Assembly (NCBI GenBank): GCA_003167555.1
Contig: PMSN01000003.1
Location: forward strand, 186,001-250,000
Source of the DNA: Spartobacteria bacterium
GTDB lineage: Bacteria; Verrucomicrobiota; Verrucomicrobiia; Chthoniobacterales; UBA10450
Direction: 5' to 3'
Length of the DNA stretch: 64,000 nucleotides
The notes below the pieces were generated by a model, which was given only the letters and a program-made list of their open reading frames with translations, was not told where the DNA came from and made no database searches. Positions 45,048 through 53,783 of this stretch are shown here, one piece after another. The position numbers were made by a program, and so were the translations under genes. Each line of letters opens with the position of its first letter. The first letter of the stretch is position 1.

Positions 45048-46856
45048 ATGGACAAGATTCGTAACATCGCCATCATTGCGCACGTCGACCACGGCAAAAC
45101 CACGCTCGTCGATCAACTCCTGCGTCAGTCCGGCACGTTCCGCTCCAATCAAAAGATCGAGGAGCGCATGATGGATTCGATGGATCTCGAGCGCGAAAAA
45201 GGAATCACCATTCGCGCGAAGAACGCCGCGTTTCAGTGGAACGGCTATCGGATTAACATCGTCGACACCCCCGGCCATGCGGACTTCGGCGGCGAGGTCG
45301 AGCGCATCATGAAGATGGTGGACGGCGTGCTTCTGGTTGTCGACGCGCACGACGGACCGCAGGCGCAAACTCGCTTTGTCTTGCGCAAGGCGCTCGAGAA
45401 CCACGCCAAGCCCATTGTCGTGATCAACAAGATCGATCGGGAAAATGCGCGGCCGCACAAAGTGCTCGATCTTGTCTTCGATCTCTTCGTTGAATTAAAG
45501 GCGACGGACGAGCAGCTCGATTTCCCGGTTATCTACGCGAGCGCGAAAAACGGTTTCGCCATGCGCGAATTGCACGAGAACAGCGAAGACATGACGCCGC
45601 TCTTCCAGGCGATCGTGCAATACGTTCCCCCGCCACAGGTTTCGCCTGAGCCGTTTTTCCAAATGCTGGTTTCGAATCTCGATTACAGCGATTATCTCGG
45701 CCGGATCGCCTTGGGGCGCATCGTGAGCGGGCGGGTGAGCGTGGGCGACTCGATCGTCTGCATTCATCGCAATGGCGGGCGCGAACGCGCCAGCGTCACC
45801 GGCATCTATACTTTCGCCGGAATGGGTCAGGTCGAGCTGAAGCACGCCAGCGTCGGCGACATCATTGGCCTGACTGGCTTTGAGGAAGTTTACATTGGCG
45901 AAACGCTGACCGATCGCGAAGAGCATCCGCCGCTTCAATTCGTCGACATCGATCCGCCCACGATCCGGATGCGGATTCTGGTGAACGACTCGCCCTTCGC
46001 CGGACGCGAAGGAAAGTTCGTAACCGCGCGGCACGTCCGTGAGCGCCTCGTCCGCGAGACGCGCGGCAATGTTTCCCTGCAGATGAAAGACACCGAAGTC
46101 GCCGGCGCTTTCGAGATCAATGCTCGCGGCGAAATGCAGATCGCCATCCTCGTCGAGCAAATGAGGCGTGAAGGTTACGAGGTCATGGTCTCACGCCCGG
46201 AAGTGATTTTTCAACGCGACGAAAACGGCGCCCTGCTCGAACCGCTGGAAAATTTGTATCTCGAAATTCCGAAGGACAATCTCGGCGATGTCTTGCAAAC
46301 ACTGGCCGCCCGCAAGGGCGAGATCGCGACCATGGATCATCACGGCAATCGCGTCTCGGTCGAAGCCATCGTTCCGACCCGCGGTCTGATCGGTTTCGAA
46401 AGCGACCTGGTGAATTTAACCCGCGGCGAAGGTTTGATGAGTCATCTCTTTCGCGAGTACGCGCCGTTTAAAGGCGAGCTCGAAGGACGGACGCGCGGTG
46501 TCATGATCTCGATGGAGCCTGGGACCAGCACGGCCTACGCGTTGAACAATATTCAGGCGCGCGGAAAACTCTTCATCGGCCCGCAGGAGGAAGTTTATTC
46601 CGGAATGATCGTGGGCGAAAACGCGCGGCCGGAAGATTTGCCGGTGAATCCGTGCAAGGCAAAGCATCTCACGAACATGCGCAGCCAGGGCGATGGGAAA
46701 GGGATTCAGCTCGAGGCGCCGCTCCGCATGACCCTCGAACGCGCCATCGGATACATCAGCGCGGACGAGTTTGTGGAAGCGACCCCGAAGTCCCTTCGGC
46801 TCCGCAAACGCATCCTGGATCCGACGGCGCGGAAGCGGGCCCAGAACGTGGCGTAA
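45048..46856 (+). CDS. typA: Ribosome-associated GTPase TypA/BipA
   Basis: 602 residues, standard length. Translational GTPase that binds the ribosome and helps 50S assembly and stress adaptation. G1 [16 protein letters not shown] (residues ~9-24), G3 [16 protein letters not shown]4 [13 protein letters not shown], then EF-G-like domains III and V and the TypA-specific C-terminal domain ([20 protein letters not shown]). GAGGA at 45035-45039 stands eight bases before ATG, a good ribosome-binding site. It stands alone between the subtilase terminator and the yebC promoter. Confidence 0.97.
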   Translation: MDKIRNIAIIAHVDHGKTTLVDQLLRQSGTFRSNQKIEERMMDSMDLEREKGITIRAKNAAFQWNGYRINIVDTPGHADFGGEVERIMKMVDGVLLVVDAHDGPQAQTRFVLRKALENHAKPIVVINKIDRENARPHKVLDLVFDLFVELKATDEQLDFPVIYASAKNGFAMRELHENSEDMTPLFQAIVQYVPPPQVSPEPFFQMLVSNLDYSDYLGRIALGRIVSGRVSVGDSIVCIHRNGGRERASVTGIYTFAGMGQVELKHASVGDIIGLTGFEEVYIGETLTDREEHPPLQFVDIDPPTIRMRILVNDSPFAGREGKFVTARHVRERLVRETRGNVSLQMKDTEVAGAFEINARGEMQIAILVEQMRREGYEVMVSRPEVIFQRDENGALLEPLENLYLEIPKDNLGDVLQTLAARKGEIATMDHHGNRVSVEAIVPTRGLIGFESDLVNLTRGEGLMSHLFREYAPFKGELEGRTRGVMISMEPGTSTAYALNNIQARGKLFIGPQEEVYSGMIVGENARPEDLPVNPCKAKHLTNMRSQGDGKGIQLEAPLRMTLERAIGYISADEFVEATPKSLRLRKRILDPTARKRAQNVA

Positions 46857-46873
46857 ATAGGGCCGCACATTTG

Positions 46874-46902
46874 TTGACAAAAACCGTTCAAGACGGTTAA
46901 AT
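46874..46902 (+). promoter_or_regulatory. Sigma-70-type promoter upstream of yebC
   Basis: TTGACA at 46874-46879 is an exact -35 consensus. A 17-bp spacer leads to TTAAAT at 46897-46902 (four of six bases of the -10). Downstream, CCTCGA (46921) and TCGAGG (46939) can pair as a short leader hairpin before the yebC ATG at 47013. The best-looking promoter in the window. Confidence 0.65.
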
Positions 46903-47012
46903 AGCTCTGTTAGTTTGCCTCCTCGATAATGTTTCTTTTCGAGGCTTTCCGGTTCCGAGTTTTCGAGAACACAGGTTTGTCCGGCAACTTTTCCTAAGCA
47001 GAACTGCATCTC

Positions 47013-47768
47013 ATGTCGGGACACAGCAAGTGGTCCAAGGTTAAACGCTTCAAGGGCGCGCTCGATACCAAGCGCGGCGCGCTCTTCAGCAAGCTCTCCC
47101 GCGAAATCACCATCGCAGCCAAGACCGGCGGCGGCGACCCCGACGGGAACGCCCGTCTCCGCAGCGCGATCCTTTCCGCGCGGGCGCAAAGCATGCCGAA
47201 TGACAACATCGAGCGCGCGATCAAACGCGGCACGGGCGAAGGAATGGAAGCGCAGCATTTCGATGAAATCGTCTACGAAGGTTACGCGCCCGGCGGCGTC
47301 GCCGTGATCGTGGAGGCGGCCACCGATAACAAGAACCGCACTGCGGCCGAGATCCGCAGTATTTTCAGCAAGAACCACGGCAACCTCGCCACGAGCGGGA
47401 GCGTCTCCTACATGTTTCACAAAAAAGGCCGGATCACCGTGCCGCGGAATGCCATGGACGAGGAGCGCATTTTCGAGCTGGCCCTGGAAGCCGGGGCGGA
47501 GGAGTTGACAACCGAGGAGGAAGGGTATGTTATTACCACCTCCCACGATCAGCTCTATGCAGTAGCTGAGGCGCTCAAAAACGCGGGCGTCACAACCGAT
47601 GGGCAAAAGTTTACTTTCATCCCCGATACGACAGTTCCGGTTAACGATGAGGCTGTGGCGCTGCAAGTCCTGCGCTTGTGCGACAGTCTCGAAGACGACG
47701 ACGACGTTCAAAACGTCTATTCAAATCTAGATATTCCCGACGAGTTGCTGGCGAAATTGCCGGCGTAG
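47013..47768 (+). CDS. yebC: YebC/PmpR-family regulatory protein
   Basis: 251 residues. MSGHSKWSKVKRFKGALDTK, GGGDPDGNARLRSAI and MPNDNIERAIKRGTGE define the family. Members have been described as DNA-binding regulators and, more recently, as translation factors that relieve ribosome stalling at proline runs. Length and all blocks are normal. It has its own promoter and is followed after 63 bp by rho; that gap has an inverted repeat (GCTGCCG 47776, CGGCAGC 47805) without a T tract. Confidence 0.95.
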   Translation: MSGHSKWSKVKRFKGALDTKRGALFSKLSREITIAAKTGGGDPDGNARLRSAILSARAQSMPNDNIERAIKRGTGEGMEAQHFDEIVYEGYAPGGVAVIVEAATDNKNRTAAEIRSIFSKNHGNLATSGSVSYMFHKKGRITVPRNAMDEERIFELALEAGAEELTTEEEGYVITTSHDQLYAVAEALKNAGVTTDGQKFTFIPDTTVPVNDEAVALQVLRLCDSLEDDDDVQNVYSNLDIPDELLAKLPA

Positions 47769-47831
47769 AAAAAAAGCTGCCGCTAATGGAGCGGGCCGCT
47801 GCTTCGGCAGCGCTGAGATCATCTCTAATTT

Positions 47832-49217
47832 ATGAGCGAAGAAACCGATAACCAGCGACCGCTGGAAACCAACGCGGCTGCGGAACGTCCACGGCGTCCC
47901 CGCAGGCGATTCCCCCGGCGGCATGATGGTCCGCGTGGGCGGGGTCCGGAGGTACAACGGGGCGATCTCAACGGACCGGCCGACCGGGTCGAACAGGACG
48001 CCGGTGGCGGCGCCGAGAACATTCAGAGCAGCGAAGGCGGCCAGCGCGATTCTCAGCCGCGTTCCGATCAGGAGCAGTCGTCCGGTCCTTCGCAGAACGG
48101 CGAGATCGAACGCGAGCCGGAATTCGGTGACGGCATCATCGAGATCTCGGGCAAAGGCTTCGGTTTTTTGCGTGACTCGAAACGCAACTTCGTCCAGACG
48201 CCGCAGGATATTTTCGTGACCCCGGAAATCGTGCGCCGTTTCGGATTGCGCGATGGCATGTGGATTTATGGTGAGACGCGCCGCGGAAATCGCGGGCCGC
48301 AACTTGTCCGGTTGAACCAGATCAACGAGGAAGAGCCAACAAAATATCAGGGCCTGCGGCCATTCGAAGAGCTGACGACGATCAATCCGAATCGTCGCAT
48401 CAAGCTCGAGACAGTCCCGGACCGTTACACGACGCGCATCATGGATTTGATGACGCCGCTTGGAATGGGACAGCGCGGTCTGATTGTCGCGCCGCCCCGC
48501 ACCGGCAAGACGACCTTGCTCCATCACATCGCAGACGCGGTCGTCAAGAATCATCCGGAGATGAAACTGATCATTCTCCTCGTCGACGAGCGTCCGGAAG
48601 AAGTGACAGATTTCCGGCGCTCCTGTCCGCTGGCGGAAATCATGGCGAGCTCGAACGACAGCGACCTCAAGAGTCACACGCGCATCGCTCAGCTTGCGGT
48701 CGAGCGGGCCAAGCGTCTCGTCGAAGCCGGCAAAGATGTTTTCATTTTGCTCGACTCGATCACGCGCACGGCGCGTGCCTTCAACAACGCCATGGGCGGT
48801 GGCGGCCGCACGATGAGCGGCGGTATCGACGCCCGCGCGATGGAAACGCCGAGAAAATTATTTTCCGCGGCCCGCAACACGGAAGAAGCCGGCTCGCTCA
48901 CGATCGTGGCGACAGCACTGATCGAAACAGGCAGCCGGATGGATGAGTTGATCTTCCAGGAATTCAAAGGCACCGGAAACATGGAGATGGTGCTCGACCG
49001 GAAGATCAGCGATCAGCGCATCTACCCGGCTGTGGACATTTTCCTTTCCGGCACGCGCCGCGAAGAGTTGCTCATGCAGCCGTGGGAGCTGGAAAAGATC
49101 AATCTCATCCGGCGCGGACTCGCGGGCCATAAACCCGGAGAAGCGATCGAGCGTCTGCTCATGTTCGTGAAAAAATTCCCGACGAACGAACAGATGCTGA
49201 AAGGCATTCCGGGTTAG
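47832..49217 (+). CDS. rho: Transcription termination factor Rho with low-complexity N-terminus
   Basis: 461 residues. Hexameric RNA helicase that ends transcription. Primary RNA-binding cold-shock-like domain (IIEISGKGFGFLRDSKRNF, residues ~100-118), Walker A APPRTGKTTLLH (~220-231), Walker B VFILLDSITRTARA, and R-loop region GGIDARAMETPRKLFSAARN are all intact. The first ~95 residues replace the usual Rho_N helical domain with Arg/Gly/Pro/Gln-rich disordered sequence (RPRRPRRRFPRRHDGPRGRG). ATG 47832 follows AATTT without Shine-Dalgarno. Confidence 0.96.
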   Translation: MSEETDNQRPLETNAAAERPRRPRRRFPRRHDGPRGRGPEVQRGDLNGPADRVEQDAGGGAENIQSSEGGQRDSQPRSDQEQSSGPSQNGEIEREPEFGDGIIEISGKGFGFLRDSKRNFVQTPQDIFVTPEIVRRFGLRDGMWIYGETRRGNRGPQLVRLNQINEEEPTKYQGLRPFEELTTINPNRRIKLETVPDRYTTRIMDLMTPLGMGQRGLIVAPPRTGKTTLLHHIADAVVKNHPEMKLIILLVDERPEEVTDFRRSCPLAEIMASSNDSDLKSHTRIAQLAVERAKRLVEAGKDVFILLDSITRTARAFNNAMGGGGRTMSGGIDARAMETPRKLFSAARNTEEAGSLTIVATALIETGSRMDELIFQEFKGTGNMEMVLDRKISDQRIYPAVDIFLSGTRREELLMQPWELEKINLIRRGLAGHKPGEAIERLLMFVKKFPTNEQMLKGIPG

Positions 49218-49223
49218 CTGTAG

Positions 49224-49241
49224 CCCCGAAAGCTTTCGGGG
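49224..49241. repeat. 18-bp perfect palindrome behind rho
   Basis: CCCCGAAAGCTTTCGGGG is its own reverse complement and lies seven bases after the rho stop codon and ten before the next start. A stem without a following T-run: more likely a 3'-end hairpin or protein site than a classical terminator. Confidence 0.5.
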
Positions 49242-49250
49242 TCATTTAGC

Positions 49251-49799
49251 GTGGCGCTCGAACACACGCCCGGCGATCGCACACCGCCGCTCCAGGAAGT
49301 TGACTGGGAGGTTTTGCCTCCCGAAGAAAAGCGGAAGCGCGAAGGGCTCGAGCCGCTTTTCAAGTGGCTGGCGCTCATCATGGACGAGTTCGTCCGTGTG
49401 CCCGGAACGCAATTTCGATTTGGGCTGGATCCATTGATCGGCCTCGTGCCAGGCCTCGGCGACACCGGCTCCGCGCTCGTCTCTGCCTTTGCCCTTATTC
49501 AGGCCGTCCGACTAGGCGTCCCCAAAATTCTTCTCGCTCGGATGTCCGTCAACATCCTCGTCAACGAAATCATCGGGATCGTGCCGATCGTCGGCGACGC
49601 CTTCTCGTTTTGGTTCAAATCAAACGCCCGCAATTATCAGATCATCAAGGAGCATTTGGGCGCGCCGCGCGTCTCGCGCCGGGGCGATTGGATTTTCCTC
49701 ATCGCGGTCCTGGGGCTTCTCTTCGTGATCGTTTGCTGCGGATTGGTCGTCAGCTTTCTGTTTTTCTGGGAGATCGCGAAATTTCTTGGGAGCCATTAG
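49251..49799 (+). CDS. DUF4112 family membrane protein
   Basis: 182 residues. FRFGLDPLIGLVPGLGDTGS followed by ALIQAVRLGVPKILLARM and IVPIVGDAFSFWFKSN is the DUF4112 core. A hydrophobic C-terminal helix pair (FLIAVLGLLFVIVCCGLVVS) anchors it in the membrane. Role unknown. The GTG start is 33 bp after rho; a read-through transcript is likely. Confidence 0.8.
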   Translation: MALEHTPGDRTPPLQEVDWEVLPPEEKRKREGLEPLFKWLALIMDEFVRVPGTQFRFGLDPLIGLVPGLGDTGSALVSAFALIQAVRLGVPKILLARMSVNILVNEIIGIVPIVGDAFSFWFKSNARNYQIIKEHLGAPRVSRRGDWIFLIAVLGLLFVIVCCGLVVSFLFFWEIAKFLGSH

Positions 49800-49820
49800 A
49801 TCGCATAAGGCGGAATCCGA

Positions 49821-49883
49821 TTGGTAGGGCGACGCTCTGCCGAGCCGTCGGCGTCTCGGCTCGACAGAGTCTCACCCTACCAA
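49821..49883. repeat. Inverted-repeat element TTGGTAGGG...CCCTACCAA
   Basis: Outer arms TTGGTAGGG (49821-49829) and CCCTACCAA (49875-49883) enclose further paired parts (CTCTGCCGAGCCG against CGGCTCGACAGAG). 63 bp, lying exactly between the convergent DUF4112 and glnE genes, so it may end both transcripts. Confidence 0.6.
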
Positions 49884-49890
49884 AGGGGCA

Positions 49891-52620
49891 TCAACCAAGA
49901 TAACGCAAATAGATTGTGTGAATGATTTCGCGCGCTTCGCGATAACGTTTCCCAAAGGAGTCGGTGCTGTCCACGCCGAGACGGCGCGCGAGTTTTCGTT
50001 GTTCGATTTCGTCGGCCGGCAGAGTCGAGACGCCTTTGTTTTCCCAGCGCCGAAGGACTGACTCGATCAAGCGGAGGTATTCGTAACTCTTTTTCACGAG
50101 CGACGCCTCTTGCCGAAGCAATGAGCCTTTCGTGACCAACTCTTCCAGCGCGCTCATGGTTCGCGGGTTCCAGAGGCCGGCGCGCATTTGCAAAGCCTGC
50201 ACCAAAAACTCCGCCTCGATGATTCCGCCCGCGCCGGTCTTGAAATCGAGGTCGGAGGCGCTTCCCCGTTCCCGACGAATTCGTTGCAACATTCCATCGA
50301 TCTGCGAAAACAAATCCGGGCGTTCTCCCGCCTTTCCCCAGACGCGCCGCGCCAGCTCCATGAATTGATTTTGCAACGGACCGACGAGAGGTCGCGCGCG
50401 CGTGAGCGCCTGGATCTCCCAGAGCTGCGCGCGTGTTTCGTAGTACGCTTCATACGCCGTGAGCGAGCACGCCAGAATTCCTTTCTCGCCGTCGGGCCGC
50501 AGGCGCGCATCCAGGGTGGAGATACTTCCTTCAGCGGTCGGTTGCGCCATTGCGACCATGAGGTGTTGCGCGGCCCGGACATCCTCGCCCACGAAAATCA
50601 CATCCAAATCGGCGCCGTATCCGATCTCGCTTCCGCCGAATTTTCCGAGCGCGATGATCGTGAGGTCGTTCTCATCGCCGCGGAGACGATTGACGAAGAG
50701 CAGGCACGCTTCCGCTAGGGCGGAGTGTTCCGTGAAAAGCGTCTCGAGTGGAGCGAGCCCAAGGACATCGCGCAGAAAAATTCGCAGACGTTGCGTGTGA
50801 TAATAGCCACGCAGCAGATCGAGAGAAGTCGCGCTGATCTCCAGCGCCTCGAGCCGTTTCAGATGTTGCGCCACGGTAACTTCCCGGTCGAGCATTCCGC
50901 CGCGGGTGATTTCTTCGAGCAACTGCGGCCGGCGAATGAGTAAATCGCCGGCGGAGCGGCTCGCATCGAAAGTCTTCACGAGCAGCTCGAGCAGCTTCGG
51001 ATTCACCACGAGCAACTCGAAGAGCATGCTGCGTAATCCGTACGCTTCCACGAAGCGGATGAATTGATTCAGCGCCATGTCCGGATCGGCCGCGCGCGCG
51101 AGCCATCGAAAAAGAAGCGGCCGCAGATTGCGCAGGACCTGGCGCGTCCGCGGCGCGATATGAAAACTGCCGGTCCCCTTCGCCAGGCCCGCCAGCGATT
51201 TTGCCGCCGCCTTTCCGTCGCGAAAGATATCCAGGCTTTCGACGACCGCCTCCGTTCCGGCTCCGGGCGCCGAAATAATTCTCCGGAAAATTGCGCGCAC
51301 TTCCTGCATTTGTTCCCGTAACGCGGCGGTGAATTTTTCTTTCGAGGAAAAGCCGAGACTGCGCCCGAGTCGATCGAGGGCCTCGCCGTTTTCCGGAACG
51401 GTATGGGTTTGTTGCTCCGCTTCGATTTGCAATCGGTGCTCGACCCGGCGGAGAAAACGATACGCGAACTCCAGGGCGCGAGCTTCGACGCTCGGAATCA
51501 ATTCCAGTTGCGCGAGGATCGGCAGCGCCTTCAGCGTGCTCGTTTCCTGGAGGAACGCGTGCCGGGCCCCGTGCAGAAGTTGCAAGGCCTGCACGACAAA
51601 TTCGATCTCGCGAATCCCGCCTGCGCCCAGCTTGACGTCTCGCTCGATATTTTCCTGGCCGACGATCTCCCGTTCGATCCGCCGCTTGAGCGCGGAGATT
51701 TCCTCGAGCACATCGGGCGTGGGGCTTTTGGGATAAATGAACGGCTGATGCTGGCGCAGGAATTCGTAGGCCAGCTCGCGGCTGCCGGCGACCCCGCGCG
51801 CTTTGATGAGTGCGAGCCGCTCCCAGGTTTCGCCGAAGCCGGCATAATAATTCTCCATGCTCTCGAGCGAACGGGCGAGCGGTCCCGCGGTGCCTTCCGG
51901 CCGGAGACGAAGATCGATGCGGAAAAGCGCGCCGGCCGGATCCGTGGCGGCGAAGGACTCGATGATTTTTGCGCCAAGCTGATTGAACCACTCATGATGA
52001 GTGAAATTGGGCGCGACCTGTCCTTCCTCGCCGTAGAGAAAGATGACGTCGATATCGGAACTGTGATTCAACTCCCGCCCGCCGAGCTTGCCCAGGCCGA
52101 GAATCGCAAATTCTGTCTCGGGTCCGCCGTGCCGGCCGCGCAGCTCGGCGTCCCAGTGTCGATAAACCTCGCGCAAACAGATTTCCGCCAACAACGATAA
52201 ATCAAGCGTGGTCTCTTCGAGAGGCGCGACCTCCGCCACTTCGCGCAACGCGATCCGGAACATCTCGCGTCCTTTCCAGACGCGCAACGCACGGAAGTTT
52301 TCCGCGGCAACGGAATCGCCTCCGGTTTCACGCAGGTATTTGAGCATCGCGCTATAGCTGCGCGGCGCGGAACAAATCTCGGGATCGGAAAGCCACAGCA
52401 GAATATCCGGCTGCCGCACCAGCCGCGCCGCGCAGATGCTGGAAACTGCGAGCAAATGGAGGAGCGAAGTTTCTCCGAGCGGAAATTGCTCGAGCAAGTC
52501 GCGCAGCGGCAGACCATCCACGGGCCAGCTCTCGCTGATGCGTTCCAGCGAGTTCTGGACCTGCGCGGGATTGAGCGTGCCGGAGGCCTTTGGTTGGATC
52601 CACTGCGTTTCGGAACTCAT
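49891..52620 (-). CDS. glnE: Glutamine synthetase adenylyltransferase/deadenylase
   Basis: 909 residues from ATG 52620 (MSSETQWIQPKA); the E. coli protein has 946. Bifunctional enzyme that adds or removes AMP on glutamine synthetase according to nitrogen state. Both nucleotidyltransferase halves are intact: FAILGLGKLGGRELNHSSDI with DVIFLYG (~185-215) and IIALGKFGGSEIGYGADLDV with IFVGE (~660-690), each with its metal-binding Asp pair. The frame extends 23 codons further upstream through a heptamer array (52660-52694), giving non-native residues, so the ATG is preferred. No glnA or glnB is in view. Confidence 0.94.
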   Translation of the reverse strand: MSSETQWIQPKASGTLNPAQVQNSLERISESWPVDGLPLRDLLEQFPLGETSLLHLLAVSSICAARLVRQPDILLWLSDPEICSAPRSYSAMLKYLRETGGDSVAAENFRALRVWKGREMFRIALREVAEVAPLEETTLDLSLLAEICLREVYRHWDAELRGRHGGPETEFAILGLGKLGGRELNHSSDIDVIFLYGEEGQVAPNFTHHEWFNQLGAKIIESFAATDPAGALFRIDLRLRPEGTAGPLARSLESMENYYAGFGETWERLALIKARGVAGSRELAYEFLRQHQPFIYPKSPTPDVLEEISALKRRIEREIVGQENIERDVKLGAGGIREIEFVVQALQLLHGARHAFLQETSTLKALPILAQLELIPSVEARALEFAYRFLRRVEHRLQIEAEQQTHTVPENGEALDRLGRSLGFSSKEKFTAALREQMQEVRAIFRRIISAPGAGTEAVVESLDIFRDGKAAAKSLAGLAKGTGSFHIAPRTRQVLRNLRPLLFRWLARAADPDMALNQFIRFVEAYGLRSMLFELLVVNPKLLELLVKTFDASRSAGDLLIRRPQLLEEITRGGMLDREVTVAQHLKRLEALEISATSLDLLRGYYHTQRLRIFLRDVLGLAPLETLFTEHSALAEACLLFVNRLRGDENDLTIIALGKFGGSEIGYGADLDVIFVGEDVRAAQHLMVAMAQPTAEGSISTLDARLRPDGEKGILACSLTAYEAYYETRAQLWEIQALTRARPLVGPLQNQFMELARRVWGKAGERPDLFSQIDGMLQRIRRERGSASDLDFKTGAGGIIEAEFLVQALQMRAGLWNPRTMSALEELVTKGSLLRQEASLVKKSYEYLRLIESVLRRWENKGVSTLPADEIEQRKLARRLGVDSTDSFGKRYREAREIIHTIYLRYLG

Positions 52621-52659
52621 GGAAGGGAAAGAGGCATCGGGTCGTGACGGAAAAAAGAG

Positions 52660-52694
52660 GACGCCCAACGTCGAACGTCCAACGCCCAACGTCC
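52660..52694 (+). repeat. Heptamer tandem repeat upstream of glnE (forward array)
   Basis: Five units: GACGCCC, AACGTCG, AACGTCC, AACGCCC, AACGTCC, immediately upstream of glnE on its 5' side. It is the left half of an inverted pair with the array at 52735-52762. Confidence 0.75.
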
Positions 52695-52734
52695 AATTGG
52701 GAAAAGGAAGCGCGCAACGCCCTCATAGTTCGAT

Positions 52735-52762
52735 ATTGGGCGTTCGGCGTTGGGCGTTCGAC
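52735..52762 (-). repeat. Heptamer tandem repeat upstream of glnE (inverted array)
   Basis: Four units in the opposite orientation: ATTGGGC, GTTCGGC, GTTGGGC, GTTCGAC. With 52660-52694 it can fold into a hairpin with a ~40-base loop in the 193-bp gap between rhomboid and glnE. Confidence 0.75.
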
Positions 52763-52813
52763 GTTTGCTTTCCACCCGGCGGCCAACCAAACCAACGCGA
52801 TACTCGCGCGGAC

Positions 52814-53644
52814 CTATGCTTTCTCCGCGATCTTCTCGCCCGCTTTCGCCAGCAGCCGTCGCTCTCTCCGAGTGAGACTCGCGATGCCTTCACGCGCGAT
52901 TTTATCAAGAACCGGATCCACTTCCTCGGCGATGAATTGTTCCGGGCTCATCGTCCGAAAGCGCTCCGCCTCCGCGCGGCGTTGATGCAACGCGCGCTGC
53001 AAAATGGAGGGCCGGCCGAAACCCAGGAGATGCGCGTAAAGCCATCCTGCCACGCAGCCGCCGAGAAAAGCGCTGTGCGCGATCGTCGCACTGCGGTCGA
53101 GCACCACGCCGAGAATTGCGAGAGCAAACGCACCATCCGCGAGATGTTTCGCCTTCAAACGGATCGGCACGCCAAAGAGCGTCGTCGAGGTCAAGGCCAG
53201 TTCGGGAAGAATGGTTGCATAAGCCACCAGGACAGCTGCCACGCCGCCGGAAGCCGCCAGCAAAACGGAGGTGGAAGGCATCACGAACAAGTGGCCCAGT
53301 TCTCCGGCCACCGCCCCGGCGAGATAAAGAAGAAGAAACTGACCCTGCCCGACGATCGATTCCACGTCTCGCCCGAGCAGATAAAGGATGAGCATGTTCC
53401 CGATCAGGTGCCATGGCCCATCATGCAGAAAAGCGGCGGTGAAAAACTGCCAGCCGTAGGCGGCGTGGATCCCGCGATCGCTCAGCCCGAGATATTCGTG
53501 GATGAAACCCGGCTGATACGCATCGAGAAAAAGTTGAGCGACAAAGACGACGACGTTTACGCCGATCAACCCGAGCAAAACAATCCGCGGCCGCTGCGTC
53601 CAGCGTCGTGTAAACGACAGGCGTTTTCGGCCGGACAGGCGCAT
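52814..53644 (-). CDS. Rhomboid-family intramembrane serine protease
   Basis: 276 residues with six or so membrane helices. WQFFTAAFLHDGPWHLIGNM holds the oxyanion-side His/Asn pair, SVLLAASGGVAAVLVAYAT holds the Ser (here A-A-S-G, where most rhomboids read G-x-S-G), and IAHSAFLGGCVAGWLYAHLL holds the catalytic His. A soluble C-terminal tail of ~70 charged residues follows (DPVLDKIAREGIASLTRRER). The Ser-His dyad is complete, so activity is likely. Substrates unknown. Confidence 0.85.
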   Translation of the reverse strand: MRLSGRKRLSFTRRWTQRPRIVLLGLIGVNVVVFVAQLFLDAYQPGFIHEYLGLSDRGIHAAYGWQFFTAAFLHDGPWHLIGNMLILYLLGRDVESIVGQGQFLLLYLAGAVAGELGHLFVMPSTSVLLAASGGVAAVLVAYATILPELALTSTTLFGVPIRLKAKHLADGAFALAILGVVLDRSATIAHSAFLGGCVAGWLYAHLLGFGRPSILQRALHQRRAEAERFRTMSPEQFIAEEVDPVLDKIAREGIASLTRRERRLLAKAGEKIAEKA

Positions 53645-53690
53645 GTCCCGAGAGTATCGCAGTGAAAATTAATTGTCGACGAAAGTTGTG

Positions 53691-53783
53691 GTGGATCGCG
53701 CGCTCCGTCGCGCGATGGCACGCGGGGCCGAAGGCTTTCGAGGGAAAATAGAAAAACATCGAGCGGCGGAGCGCTCGATCCAC
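53691..53783. repeat. Element with 17-bp terminal inverted repeats (GTGGATCG...)
   Basis: GTGGATCGCGCGCTCCG at 53691-53707 and CGGAGCGCTCGATCCAC at 53767-53783 are inverted repeats with one mismatch. The right end touches the stop codon of the lipid kinase gene (53784-53786). 93 bp in all. Confidence 0.65.

Noticed and set aside
46416-47711. 431-codon minus-strand open frame
   Set aside because: Antisense to typA and yebC; it also crosses the clear yebC promoter.
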